NCBI GenBank assembly: GCA_001939145.1
Contig: LSRX01000666.1
Location: 62,001-126,000 of the forward strand
Direction of reading: 5' to 3'
From: Symbiodinium microadriaticum
Lineage: Eukaryota > Sar > Dinophyceae > Suessiales > Symbiodiniaceae
DNA length: 64,000 nucleotides
Within the stretch, counting starts at the first letter, position 1. Every line of letters starts with the position of its first letter. Positions 1-11,082 of this stretch are shown here, piece after piece. The notes under the pieces are model-generated. The model was not told the DNA's origin. It searched no databases and saw nothing but the letters and a program-made list of their open reading frames with translations. The position numbers were made by a program, and so were the translations under genes.

Positions 1-42
1 NNNNNNNNNNNNNNNNNNNNNNNNNNNNNNNNNNNNNNNNNN
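1..42. other. assembly gap (N run)
   Basis: The window opens with 42 undetermined bases directly abutting an AGC repeat, so the true length of that repeat is unknown. Confidence 0.99.

Positions 43-131
<89 letters not shown>
43..131. repeat. (AGC)n microsatellite next to gap
   Basis: About 30 uninterrupted AGC units run from the gap edge to the start of the unique sequence beginning gtggtagcac. A related AGT/AGC tract lies at 635-683. The gap probably marks a point where the assembler could not resolve the array. Confidence 0.95.
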
Positions 132-132
<1 letters not shown>

Positions 133-258
133 GGTAGCACCCGACATAATCATAATCATACAAACAGTAAGTACTGACTCACATCGCTGGCAGGAGGTTT
201 AGAGGGTTTAGGGCCAACATGTCAAAAGCACTGTTTGAGACAGTGTGGTTCACCCTGA
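131..258. repeat. direct repeat, copy 1 of 2
   Basis: This 128-bp segment following the AGC array is repeated at 684-811 with a single visible mismatch (gactca versus gacgca). Both copies follow a trinucleotide tract and include a gggttta-like string. They diverge abruptly after the shared ttcaccctga. Confidence 0.9.
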
Positions 259-269
259 AAGCTCTCCCC

Positions 270-560
270 AGGGAGCCTTTCGTTTCAAGAGTCAGAACTT
301 GTTCTGCCAGAAGGCTTAGGGGGTATGGGGGACCCCCCAACAGGTGGCCACTCCGGGCCCGTTTTTGCAGCCAATCCCCGTGCTATGCAGGGATTTAGGG
401 GTGCCCCGGGCGGGGCCTTTTTTGGGCTCCAGCGGGTGGGTCCCGAAACGGCCCTCCAATGGAGAAACGTGTCCCCGATGATGCTCGTGATGCTTGCCTG
501 GCGGCGCCCTATGATGCTCCTGATGCTCGCCAACGACCTGGTCCCGCCCGGCTGCAAAAG
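270..560. repeat. dispersed repeat, copy A
   Basis: It shares ordered blocks with 7880-8030: a gagc(c)tttcgttt box, a ggggt-tggggg-accc-ccca box, a tggagaaa box and a run of TGATGCT-like units. The copies differ by several indels. Antisense translations of both give similar His-rich peptides ending in PHTP, so the similarity is not limited to low-complexity bases. It looks like an old interspersed element; no terminal repeats or coding domain were seen. Confidence 0.55.
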
Positions 561-634
561 CAAATCCTCGTCGCGCCTGCACTTCGAGCTACACCCTCCA
601 ACCTGGAGCTTTCGTTACCTCCCCGCGGGTTTCA

Positions 635-683
635 AGTAGTAGTAGTAGTAGTAGTAGTAGTAGCAGCAGCAGCAGCAGCAGCA
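635..683. repeat. (AGT)n(AGC)n microsatellite
   Basis: Compound trinucleotide tract, AGT units followed by AGC units, directly before the second copy of the 128-bp direct repeat. Confidence 0.95.
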
Positions 684-811
684 GTGGTAGCACCCGACAT
701 AATCATAATCATACAAACAGTAAGTACTGACGCACATCGCTGGCAGGAGGTTTAGAGGGTTTAGGGCCAACATGTCAAAAGCACTGTTTGAGACAGTGTG
801 GTTCACCCTGA
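684..811. repeat. direct repeat, copy 2 of 2
   Basis: Near-identical to 131-258 at an offset of 553 bp. The near-absence of divergence points to a recent tandem duplication or an assembly duplication beside the gap. Confidence 0.9.
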
Positions 812-850
812 TAGGTCTGGCGGATGTCGTGAACATAATGTAGCAACCGA

Positions 851-1165
851 ATGTGGTTCCAGCCTGGTTTTGTCTTAGCTATGATGGAGGACGAACCAGA
901 AGAAGAGGGCGGAATCGTGGAGTATTGCGGCCTCATCGTAGGTCCGGTTCCCAGAAAATGGAGGTTTGCTCCGTGGCGGACAGGTACAGCAACGCGAGCG
1001 TCGTCCTTCCAAGGTCTGTTCATCCTTCTCCTTATCATTGCCATCCTGGTCTGGGCATACTACCAAGATCAGAAGGCCGTCGACAGGTCAATGCTTGCTA
1101 GGAGCGGGATGGTGAAGCGGGGCGAGAGCGAGAGTTCGCCTTCCCGGATCCCAGCTTGCGACTAA
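851..1165 (+). CDS. possible small single-pass membrane protein
   Basis: Open frame of 104 codons. It has an acidic N-terminal stretch (MMEDEPEEEGG) around residue 11, then one convincing hydrophobic helix (GLFILLLIIAILVWAYYQ, about residues 54-71) followed by a basic and serine-rich tail. The order acidic head, membrane helix, basic tail is protein-like, but no family was recognised. An overlapping frame and an antisense frame are also open, and no splice site clearly bounds it. It could be one exon of a larger gene or chance. Confidence 0.25.
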   Translation: MWFQPGFVLAMMEDEPEEEGGIVEYCGLIVGPVPRKWRFAPWRTGTATRASSFQGLFILLLIIAILVWAYYQDQKAVDRSMLARSGMVKRGESESSPSRIPACD

Positions 1166-1784
1166 CTAGTTTCATCTTGTGTCGGAGCAGCTTCAACGAT
1201 GCTGGCCGCAGACGTAGACCCAAAAACAATTCTGTGATCTTTGTCGGGACTGGTCCATCTAATTGCATAGCGACAGTGCAGGAACATAGTGAACAGGGCT
1301 GGCAGGCCATCGACTGCTAGAGTGCTAGAATTCTTGGATCTCGCTGCAAGGTTCTAAGACACGACGAGCTGCCAGATGAGGAGTTGTAGTCCTGACTTCC
1401 GACTCCGGCCAAGTTCGCCTCCACCTCTGTGGCGACTAAGCATCACACCCGCATTCGAGTCAGAGGATCCTGGCTTGATGCAGAGACCTTCAACTGTCGC
1501 AGAGGTAGTTCCCTCTCGCTGCATGAAGAGGCGAAGCCTCGTGCAGAACAAGGGCCATAAGAGTCAACGAATCTTACGTCAACTCAGCCGACCCTTGCGG
1601 ATCAACAAGCACTCGACTACTCGACTTGTGCGTGCCTTTGTGTCGGTTCGCTCTGCTCAGAGTTTGGGGCATGTTCCTGCAACCCATTCTGACGCTTGAG
1701 AGGTACAGGGGCATGCTTCATGAATCAGTGTCGATTTTACTGAGACTTTGATTCGGTGGTAAGACTGCAGCATCTCACGAGGAC

Positions 1785-2132
1785 AGCTTCGGAGTTTGGA
1801 AGCGCCCAGCACCGTTCGTGTGCATAACCTCCCTCGGCATCGAGTGCTCAACGGTTGCGATTGCAGATTAAGATGTGCGTGCATCACTTCCATCTTCGTA
1901 GATTCTTTTGGGGCGAAGCATAGCACAGCGGACAGATGTAACGCAAGCATGTCGTCAGTCTCCCTCCTAGTCGAGCGCCTACCTAGTCTTTGCTTGGCCT
2001 GCTTTCCAGCGGGAAGCCACTGGCGCGCCGTGCCCACATCCTTCGCTGTTGAGCAAGGCCGGCTGTTTTCAACTTTCGAGGGGTCGAAAACCCCGAAGAC
2101 AGCTCGGCTAGCACATCCGCCCGCATGAGAAA
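1785..2132. repeat. dispersed repeat family 2, copy A
   Basis: About 350 bp are collinear with 4770-5150. Shared blocks in order include gagtttggaag, gtgcgtaacctc-like, caacgg-tgcgattgcaga, ggg-gaagca, ctttgcttggcct, cgtgcccaa-tccttcgctgttg, gcaaggccggct and agctagcacatccg. Many substitutions and small indels separate the copies, so the duplication is old. No coding frame is conserved between them. Confidence 0.75.
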
Positions 2133-3507
2133 TAGATGCAGGCAAAAGTTGACAACTTCTTGGAAGACTTGGAGCACGTCCGCTCCACAGTGTTTCGCAG
2201 AGAGAGGTTTCCTCAGCAAGCGCAGCTGATCACAGTGTGAAGGTAAGGCGACCTATGTGCAGATTCAGTGGAAGTTATGTCCTACACACGGAATGTCCCA
2301 TTCGATGCCCCCGCTCGGGTTTGAATTTGAGCCCGGGTTTCCGTGCAGAGCGGCCTCGAAATGGCGCGGGACAAGGATTGGGACCCCCGCCCCTCCAAGG
2401 ATTAGGGTTCCCCTAGCGTCAATCGGAGCCCCGACGGCCGGAAACTCAGAAAAGGGCCCCGCCACATCGACGATTTCGATTTTAGTCGTTGGTGGGCATC
2501 GCACATTCTGGGTCGCTTCGACGACCAGAGGGCACCCAAAAAATCCGGGATCCTTCGACATGGCCTTACGAAAACCGATTTGGGCAATTTCGACGACTTT
2601 GGTGCTCTTGGGTTCATTTCGGTGCCTCCTACAGGAAAATCGACAGACCAAGGTCCTCCGACTCAGCCAAAGCCAGAACCGAGCCCAGCCGGAGCCCGTC
2701 AGAGCCCACAGACACACCTTCAAGAGGCAGAACACAGAAAACAGAACCCCAGAAAAGACGCGAATTGAAAACAACCCGTAAACCCGATAAGTTTATCATG
2801 TACCCCAAAGCCCAGTCTAATTATTAAAATCTGACAGGTGTGAGCTCCAAAGGCCATCAGACATGGCGAGGCTGGTGTTTGTTAGGTTCCTGGAGTTCTC
2901 CCTCAAACTGCGACGGAACTGGCCCATCGTATCATGTGAGTGTCTCTCCACCGCTTCTCTTTCTGTGAGAACTCTGTTGTCCTGTTTACCTGTTTCCTTC
3001 TTTGTCTCTCGCTTTAGCCCGGAGGCTCTCACTCCTGTCCTCCCGGACTCCGGCGCCAGCCTGGCTGTCGGATGATGGTTCAGAGTTCAGAGCCCTTTCG
3101 TCGGGAATTTAGCAACATAGAGGGAGCGCAGCACAACATGTGCTACGGCGTATACCATGCTTACAATGATTGTGCCATGCATGGATGGAGTCATCGCAGA
3201 AGTTTAAACCTTGATGAAGATGATGCAGCAAAGATAACGGCTCGCACATCCCTTCGCTGTGCGAGCCTTTGAGACAATGCGCATTTCTCTCTCATGATTT
3301 GCACCTTTGAATACAACCAGGACATTGTGTGCTGACTGCCCAGCAAGTGGTGTGAATCAATTATTCTATATGACTCGCGGACTCAGAGGACACGAAGGAA
3401 AAAACGGCAAGACCGTGTGCTCACTGCCCAGCAAGTGCTCACTGTGAACCCTATCCTGAGCAGACTTCGATGGTTGCAAGTTGCAAGTCTGTTGCAGGTG
3501 CTACGCA

Positions 3508-4156
3508 ATGAGTTCCAGCAGCAGCAGCGAAGACGAGGAAGATGATGAGGCCTACACCTTCAACCCCGAACATTTGAGCGATGCTCGGAGGCACTATCAA
3601 CAAAGCTTCCTTTCCCACACGCTCCGACATGACCGCTTCGCTGCGACTGAAGTTGGTCTTGGCTCGCATCCAGCATGGAGCTATATACGGTATCTTCATC
3701 TGAGGAGGCCTGCGCTTCCAACCTTTCACAGGCCTGTGGTGCGATTTCCCGCTGCGGCCCCCTCTAGCCCCCTTGCATCTTGTGAAGAATTTGCAGATGT
3801 GTGCAGGAAGTCTGCCAACTAGCGTTGGAGGAGGAGGAGGCGGGACGCCTCTTGGCTGCAGACAACCAGATCAGCCCCATAAGTCCTGGTCAACCCGAGG
3901 CATGGCCGTTTATGTTTCCGAACAAACACCTGGAAGCCGCTGCAAGGTCCAGACTGCGAAGGCGATCTCAGCGGCAGAATGACTCCGCGGAAGGCACCAG
4001 CTTTTTTTTGCTTCAAGCTGCTGCGACAGACCACCAGATTCCTTCAGACTTCGATCCCAGCCCCCTAGCATCTTGTGGTGAATTTGTAGATGTGTGCGGG
4101 AAATGTACGAAGAACTGGTTGAGGCAGAGGCATCCGCCAGACCGCTCGCCGCATAG
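3508..4156 (+). CDS. hypothetical protein, acidic N-terminus (2-3 exons)
   Basis: Exon 1 (3508-3651) starts at an ATG and encodes Met plus a Ser/Glu/Asp run (MSSSSSSEDEEDDEAYTF), then a mixed polar segment. It ends in phase 0 before a GT. Exon 2 starts at 3807 after a tgtgcag acceptor, also in phase 0, with EVCQLALEEEEAGRLLAA followed by a Pro-containing and then Arg-rich stretch to about 3982-3995. A third copy of the exon start lies at 4100-4156 (EMYEELVEAEASARPLAA, then stop), but its acceptor reads cgg instead of cag. The protein family is not recognised. The acidic start suggests a nuclear or soluble protein, but this is inference. Confidence 0.4.
3757..3860. repeat. exon-plus-acceptor duplication, copy 1
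   Basis: The 3' end of the intron and first codons of exon 2 (around agatgtgtgcaggaa at 3795) reappear 293 bp downstream, around 4088. Confidence 0.65.
4045..4156. repeat. exon-plus-acceptor duplication, copy 2
   Basis: Contains agcatcttgtggtgaattt and agatgtgtgcggg, matching copy 1 with the splice acceptor AG changed to GG. The downstream codons keep the length and Glu/Ala/Leu pattern of copy 1 and then reach a stop at 4154-4156. Confidence 0.6.
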
Positions 4157-4769
4157 ATTTCATGTGCATGTTATTCTTTTACAGCATACTGCCCCGTGCT
4201 TGACATGACTAGCGGCGAAGAAAACATACTTCTCGTTCACCCGACTTGTCTTGCCAGGTTCGTGGTTTCTTCTGGAACCTGGCGCAGCACTCGAGAGCAC
4301 GACTTGTGAGAAAAGGCAGCTTGGCAAGGACGTGCGAGTATCTCATGGCAGCTGACGCATCCAGGTTTGCTGAGTCTTTCAGTCAGTTATTTGGGGAAGC
4401 AAAGTCTGGCGAGTCCGTTGGAGTGCATGGTTGTTTCGTCATGGTGCACCATGTTGCACCTTGCCCTTGGCATCATCAAATTGTAAGATAGCCTGACATC
4501 CGTCCGAACGCGCCCAAAGCTCATGACTTCCTCGCAATCATCGGGCTTGCTGTTGTTCTGACTGTCTTTCTTTACGTTGCCTTCTGTGGCTTTCGTGCTC
4601 TGATCACGAACTTGGTTGACTTGGCCAACCTGTCTGCAGCAGTTTGCTCCGAGTCCTTCGGTCGCTGTAGGAACATGCCATCTTGGTCTTTGACATCGCA
4701 ATACCACTCCCACGCCGAACCCGTGCTACAGAGTTGGGTAACACTGCAACATTTCTTCGCCATGACGAC

Positions 4770-5150
4770 GTCAGAGTTTGGAAGGGCAGGCCCGATTCGA
4801 GTGCGTAACCTCTGTCGTCATGGACAGCATGGAGTGTGTTGTGCAACGGATGCGATTGCAGACAGATATGCATGCGTCGCGTCTAGTCTTCATATTTTTG
4901 GGTGAAGCAGAGGACAGCAATCGGATATGACGTGCAAACATATCACCAGTCCGGTGGCTAGCTAAGTTCTGTCGTGGGCACGACTTGACGTGCATGCACG
5001 ACTGCCTTTGCTTGGCCTTCCTTCTGGCGGGCAAGCCACTGATGGGAGCGCCCCGTGCCCAATCCTTCGCTGTTGCGCAAGGCCGGCTTTTTCAACTCTT
5101 GAGAATCCGAAAGCCCACCAGAAAGCACAGCTAGCACATCCGTATGACAG
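4770..5150. repeat. dispersed repeat family 2, copy B
   Basis: Collinear, diverged partner of 1785-2132 in the same orientation, about 3 kb away. Confidence 0.75.
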
Positions 5151-7879
5151 TGTGCAGGTGGTCCATTGCTGCTGGCTCAGTCTTGAGTCGGGCATTCTTG
5201 TGGGGGGTGCCTGTACTGCTTCGGCTCAGGGCTGCGCCGAAACAGGGTGAACTCCCGCGATCGCAGTCTTTCACAGCTGGCCACTCTGGAAGAGGTGCAG
5301 AACTGACTGGCTTCAGGTGTTGGGTGACCACTGAAGTAAGCTCCAGGTGAGGATCCTGGAAATCCAGGAAATTTGCATGGCCCTTGGCACAATCGCTTGT
5401 TGTGCCCACGAAATAAGCGCGCCCGACATATGATGTGCCGTAAGCGCGTGGAACTCGTCGTCTGTTGTCTACAGGAGCTGGTTGGGCTCTCGCTCTCTCC
5501 TCTCTGGCTCTTTCCCTCATATGTTATCACGCATTCTCAGACAGCCTCGCTCACGTGCTCTCATGTTTTGCTCGCTCTCAGTCCCTCGTTTGTTACAGCA
5601 CAGGTACAGGACGTTTCTACCGAGACTCTACATCGTGAGCAGATACAAGATTTCAGATGCAACCAGGCTCCAGGAGTAGGGAAGGACGGTGTGTTGAGCA
5701 TCCGCGTAATACAGATCGGATAGGAGCATTGCTTTTCGTGTTCGGCAGCATTGGGCAAACCATGGTCAACCCTTCGTTGGCATAATTGGTTTCGCAAGGA
5801 AGGGAGAGAGCGGGGTGCTGATCTGGAAGTGAGTTGGGTGACAAGGTCGGTGGGGTCCGGAGTGAATCTCCTTAGGACAAAAACCAGGCGTCTTGGCACT
5901 TACTGCATCGTTTATTCCAGTGCATAGTGCCTGTCCTGCCAGACGAGGTCTTCGGCAGCTCAGCAGGACTCGGGAGCATAGATGTAGTTCTGATTCTTGC
6001 TGGGCCTTTCTACTGCCAGCCCCAAAGCCTTAATCGAGCTCCTGCCAGACCGCGCAGGACGCGGCATCTTCCAACTTGTTTGTGCCTCAGTTTGTGCACC
6101 TGTGAATGAAATTGCAGCCGTCCTGTGCTTCTCAAGCTCGAATATTCGGTCTTCGTACAGCCCAGGACCCTGAGGTATATCTGTTGCCCGATCACAGCCC
6201 ACTCGAGTTGCACCAATCCTCACACACGGGCGCATAATCTACACACCCATCCTTGCCGAACACTATGACTACCTGATGATATGTATTTCGTAGACTCTTG
6301 TCCCTCCGAGACTAGTTAACGGCTTCTGGCAGCGTGCGATCGTTCTAAGTGTGCTGCTTTTCGTTGTGCATGAGGCCCACAGCAGGGCCTGCTGTTCCAC
6401 TTCGGCCTATGGAGCTGAGGGAGCTTAGCACAGAGGCACGGTGCGGCTACAGGAAATTTTGGGCATGAGTCCCTGAACACTTCGGCCAGCCCTGCACAAT
6501 AAGGGGGAGTAGTTCGACCTGGTGCAGCTATCTGATCTATGCTGGCATACATCCATTGCCACGTGACATGGAAGGTCCCGCGAGAGCCTTCCTGGCCTTC
6601 GGACGGACCTTCGCTGGGGCCCCGCGTGCTGCACTGCAGTGTGAGACTGGCAGCGAGATGCAGCGAGTGGAGAAGTGTGAGTTGGCTGTGGAAAGGTCCT
6701 GGAAGCAAGCGGAGGCCTCCACACCGACCTCGGTCTCCTCACGAGCTCAGGCAGCTGCTGGTGAAAGCCACACATCCGGCACTGCACAGGCTCCAAAACC
6801 TTGACAGCTATGACATGCCACTTGCCCCTGATCTGTGAGATGCTGACAGGGCTCCCGATCAGACAACCCGGCATGGGAAGTTTCGCCGAGCTCCAAGGCA
6901 GGGTGAAGCCTGTCCTCACGAATGAAAAGCGTCCAGTCTCAGTTTCGCAGGTGGAGGCAGTTGAGGTGCCTGAACCTGACAACAAACACAAGTGCACGCC
7001 GGTAGCTCAGTGCTTCTCAAATTCGTGACGGCATCCCTGGCACGGTCAGTCTTGGAGGCCCAAGAATCCCTTCTGGGTGCAGCCCGAGGCTGCAGCAGCA
7101 GATCGAATGACCTGCTACAGTACCCTCACGTGGGACTGGAGGTCATTCAGAAGAAGCCGAGTTCTCGCCGGAGCCGCTTGGGCCACCACCAAGAAGGCCC
7201 GGAATGCCTTAAGCTTTCCGAGATCATCCCGAAGCTTGAGTGGTGAGGTTGCGATTCTGGAGCCACATCCTCATTCTCGCTGCCGTTCGATTCAGTCTCT
7301 CATTTTGGGTTGTCGAAAAAGGGAAGCTTACTGCGACCCTATTGAAGTATTGATCGCGCTGTGCCTCTTCCTAGCTAACTTGCACGCCGACGCGGTCGGC
7401 ATGCTTATGGAATAGGTGCGATCCTCAAACCCCCTGCATCGCATACACGCAAACCTGAAAAGGGGCAGAAGCAAGGAGGACGGGTGTGCTTACGGCGAAA
7501 ACAAACCGCAAGAATACACTTCAACTGTAGTGTCTTTCCCAGTTCCTGCAGTTGCAGGCACATGAAGCAAGGGCACCAGTGGTGTGGGCTGGTCTTCCAT
7601 ATTTTCGCATGCTGTGGATGCTGCGGTCGGTGGTCCGGAGACACGGCATATTCATTTTCCTTGTGAGCGGTCATCTGCACCTTTACAGCCCCCCTGTCTT
7701 GCTGAGAGTAGCAAGCTTCTCCCACGTACTAAAAATGCAGTTTGCCCTTGTAAAAACGATTTGACGCGCTCCACATTACTGCGGTTCATCATGCAGAGAC
7801 GCGCATGTGTGCGAGCACACATCAAGTTTCTCGAATGTATGCCACATGCCTGTGCCGGCAGTAAGTTACGAAAGCTCCC
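5151..7879. other. no recognisable gene
   Basis: Only short open frames that overlap on both strands. A frame at 6556-6804 (+) has fairly protein-like composition and one at 7300-7415 (+) ends in a hydrophobic stretch, but neither has a matching family or clear pair of splice sites. Confidence 0.5.
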
Positions 7880-8030
7880 TTTGTGGAGGGAAGAGCTTTC
7901 GTTTGAGACCCTGCTTTGCTGATCAGCTATAGGGGGTGTGGGGGGACCACCCAGAAACTCTTTTTGGAGAAATGGGACCCTTATGATGCTTATGATGCCT
8001 GGTGCCGGGGGCGGGGGGGTGGTTGACATG
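7880..8030. repeat. dispersed repeat, copy B
   Basis: Partner of 270-560. The order tttcgttt, gggggtgtgggggg, tggagaaa, tgatgcttatgatgc is preserved. It is shorter, lacking the middle GC-rich block of copy A. Confidence 0.55.
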
Positions 8031-9644
8031 CAGTGGCAAGTGAAAAAGGAGTGTCGCCCATCTCCGTCCTCTTCCGCACCCGCGCAGCTTGCCCCCGGTT
8101 TGTGAGCTTTCGTCCCTCCGCCCCCCCCCTCCCCCCCTTGGGGCGCAAGTCGTCAGACTGCTGAGGCGGCACTGCTGCGGTGTCTCAGTGATGTTGTCGA
8201 TGCCGGTGATCGAAATCACGAGATCGAAATTGCGGAGGACTGCACCTGCATCTGACATGTCGTTCGGTTCCACCCCAAACCGTCACCCTGAACGTATGTG
8301 AGCCCTCCCGGCGGCCTGTTGGACCCGAGCTAGGAAGAGCTGACGACGGTGCACATAAGCAGCTGGGAGCAGCGTCTGGACTGGAGAAGCTTTCTCAGCG
8401 AGGCATTCGAATTGTGTCGAGGGTGACTTGGGCTTGAGCGCAAAGCCGTCTGTGTGCTGTCGAGGCCGTGGCTTCAAGCCTGGCTCGACAAGCCTTCCAG
8501 AATTTCGATGTCGAGGCAAGGAACTTTGTTCCCTGCACCTCATGCAGTGGCATTCGACTACAGGCGGAGCCTCCGGCATATGCAAGACCACCTCCGTCCT
8601 CCAAAGAGAGTGTTTTTGCCTCAGCGTACGGGGAATCAACCAAAGACTCAGCAAGAAACTCAGAAGCCGTGCTCAGTCGAAGCAACAGACCGGCAACCGG
8701 TGCGTTGCACCCAATGGCTCGGGTGTGGTGCCCAGAGCAAGGGGGGCGTTGAGGGTGCCGTGGTGTTCTGCACTGTACGACGTCATGCCGTTTGCCAGGA
8801 TGGATGCCCAGCTGAGTCGTGGAGTCAGACATTGCCGGTGCAGCCCAGTCAGCACGAGCGCAACTTCGCGACATTTCTCTTCACAGTTGTCGAAGCTGTC
8901 AACACTCATCAGTTTGCGAGAGGCAGCTTTCACTCCGAGTTTCACCTGACGATAATCGTAATCGAGACACAGATGCTGAAAACCTTTGCACATCGTTGCA
9001 CTGCCATCCCAGCCCTCGAAAGCCGCAGTGTTAGTGTGGGCCACAAAGCTTTCGGGTCTAGGAGCCTTGCAGCATGAGACGAAACGGCCATGCCTTTCGG
9101 CCCGGGCCCATCATGCCCGAAGTCGATCACCTGCCACATGACTGTCTCGCCTGCTCCATGAAGCGAGAATGTCACCAGTTGCATTGTCTTCTCGAGTTGC
9201 GAGAACTAAAGCATGCACCAGGCGTGGAGTCGATGTTGAGCTCCATGTAGAGACATGTGACCAAAGTACCCTTGGGAGAACCTCCAAGCAACAAGCTTCC
9301 ACGACATTGTCCGCTCGAGCCTTGGAGACATGTCCTGGTCACGGCCTTACCGTGTAGCAAGGAGTATGTAGCTTGCCCGGGTCAATTTGGCATACTGACG
9401 TCCGGTCTGCCCAACACCTCGGCACATATCGAACGAGTAAAACTCTTCCAGACTTGATGTGAGTCACCATTCAACCTAGATCTAGATGCCAAAAAGATAC
9501 TGAAAAGGAAACCTAGTTAGTGCAAGCCCGAGGTATGCCGGCAAACCTCCGGATTGGGAGGTGTGTTGGGACTTTGCGAATCGTGCAGCCCTTTGCATGG
9601 CTTTTCGGTGCAGCACTGCAAATTAGTCACACAGCGCGTTAGTC
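8031..9644. other. no supported gene
   Basis: Several overlapping frames of 100-207 codons exist on both strands (the longest at 8454-9077, +) but none has recognisable domain content, and competing frames are equally open. Nothing firmer can be said. Confidence 0.45.
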
Positions 9645-9999
9645 TTGTGGATGCTTTGCGATCCAGCGAATGGCCGAATTGAGATGCAAGGCCATAAGCA
9701 AGGCAGCACGTGGAACGGCGGGCCCTATTCCGAGGCAGAAGGGTTCGACAATCAACTGGACCGCCCTCTTCGCCTTTTTGCGCAGGCGGTCGAGCCTTCC
9801 CCGGAGTCCTACCACCCATGGGCCGACCCTCAGCCGTGGTTTCCACCGCCGCAGCCGCAGTTCTGGCCAGCCATCGTCTCAGTCCTAATGGCAGGAGTAA
9901 GAAGTTGATGGTGGCTACGCTGTTGAACCGTGAGTTCCATCGCTCTAGATGCCACTTTAGGACCCAACGTGGGAATACATGCAGCACCTGCAGATGCAG
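9645..9999 (+). CDS. hypothetical Pro/Gln/Trp-containing protein, two exons
   Basis: Exon 9645-9896 encodes a segment with aromatic and proline clusters (residues such as YHPWADPQPWFPPPQPQFWP) and ends codon-complete before GTAAG. The next exon, 9961-9999, follows a ccactttag acceptor and continues in phase 0 (DPTWEYMQHLQMQ) up to a GC donor in CAG|GC context. The matching phase across a GT-AG intron, and the GC donor that follows, support a real gene. The ATG at 9645 may not be the true start. Family unknown. Confidence 0.4.
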
Positions 10000-10680
10000 G
10001 CGCCCGGCTCGAGCTTCAATAGATTGTTTGCCTGCTATTCAGCACATCATGAGTCATATTGCGCGATTCTGCCGGACGAGGTGGGCATCAACCAACTCCG
10101 CTAAGCAAGCACCACCAACTCGGGCACAGCAGATCGAAGCACATGTGTCCAAACGCGCTGATTGCAGACCAACTGTCCGGCTGTGAAGGGGACAGTTCAC
10201 TTCAGCACCTTCCAGCACGAAAGTGGATGTCCCGTTCTGTGCGCTTTGCAACTCATTGATTCTCCTCCAACAAGTGAATGACGATTGTTCCCGTGAGCTG
10301 TTTCGTTGTACTGTTGCACAGCTTATGCTGTTTGCGGAAAAGATACCAGTAAACTTTTGACATTCAGATCGGGTAGTTCGTAACAAGGTTTCCTTTTGTT
10401 TCCAGGGCCCTAGGGCATTACGTGTCATTGAAAGTGCATGCTCCCCTGTTCTGAATCAGCTTCCGCAACATGCAACATGAGGAGATTGAGCTCGTACTAA
10501 CTCGACCTTCCGATCCGACCGCGGCCTACCTTGTCATTTCCCATGCTTCGTTGCTGTAACATTCTGCGGGGGGCGGCAAGCTCATCATGCAAGTAGGTAC
10601 AGTCTCTCGATTTTAATGTGTTTAACGCTCGGCGTCTCAATGCAGGCGGCAGCCAGAAGCTCTGCCATGCCCAGACCTCT

Positions 10681-11082
10681 TCAAGAGGACTCCGTCGCGC
10701 CGGGCTCGGGTGCGAAAGCACACTCTACCACACCAAAGCCCGCCGGCTCTTTTGTTGTGTTTCTGTTTCTGTTGCCCAAAGATGCACCCAGGCCCTGCCG
10801 CCATCTTTGGAAAAGCGGCTGCAGGAATTGAAAAGCACAAGTCTCAGCTTCGAAGGAAGCGAGCCAGAAGGCCGATGCGAGGCCTAAGCAGATCCTAAGC
10901 CTCTCAAGGCAACAAAGCGGCAAAGCCAGCTGCACCGCCACCGCCTGACAGGGAGCGCTCTTCAGACGTGGCAAGTTCTTGTAAGCTGCTTTGTCGGGGC
11001 GGTCTTCTCGCAGGAGTTTGAGGGCAGCCTCAAGTCCCTCAGTGACAGGCAGTTCAATCCCGTGCTGTGCAGCATCCTGCAA
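10681..11082 (-). CDS. possible hypothetical protein, minus strand
   Basis: 134-codon minus-strand frame. Its first 35 residues (GIELPVTEGLEAALKLLRED region) look like an amphipathic helical domain; composition deteriorates afterwards, suggesting that an exon ends near 10970. Plus-strand frames overlapping it are less protein-like except for a short coiled-coil-like segment near 10800. No family was recognised. Confidence 0.28.
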   Translation of the reverse strand: MQDAAQHGIELPVTEGLEAALKLLREDRPDKAAYKNLPRLKSAPCQAVAVQLALPLCCLERLRICLGLASAFWLASFEAETCAFQFLQPLFQRWRQGLGASLGNRNRNTTKEPAGFGVVECAFAPEPGATESS

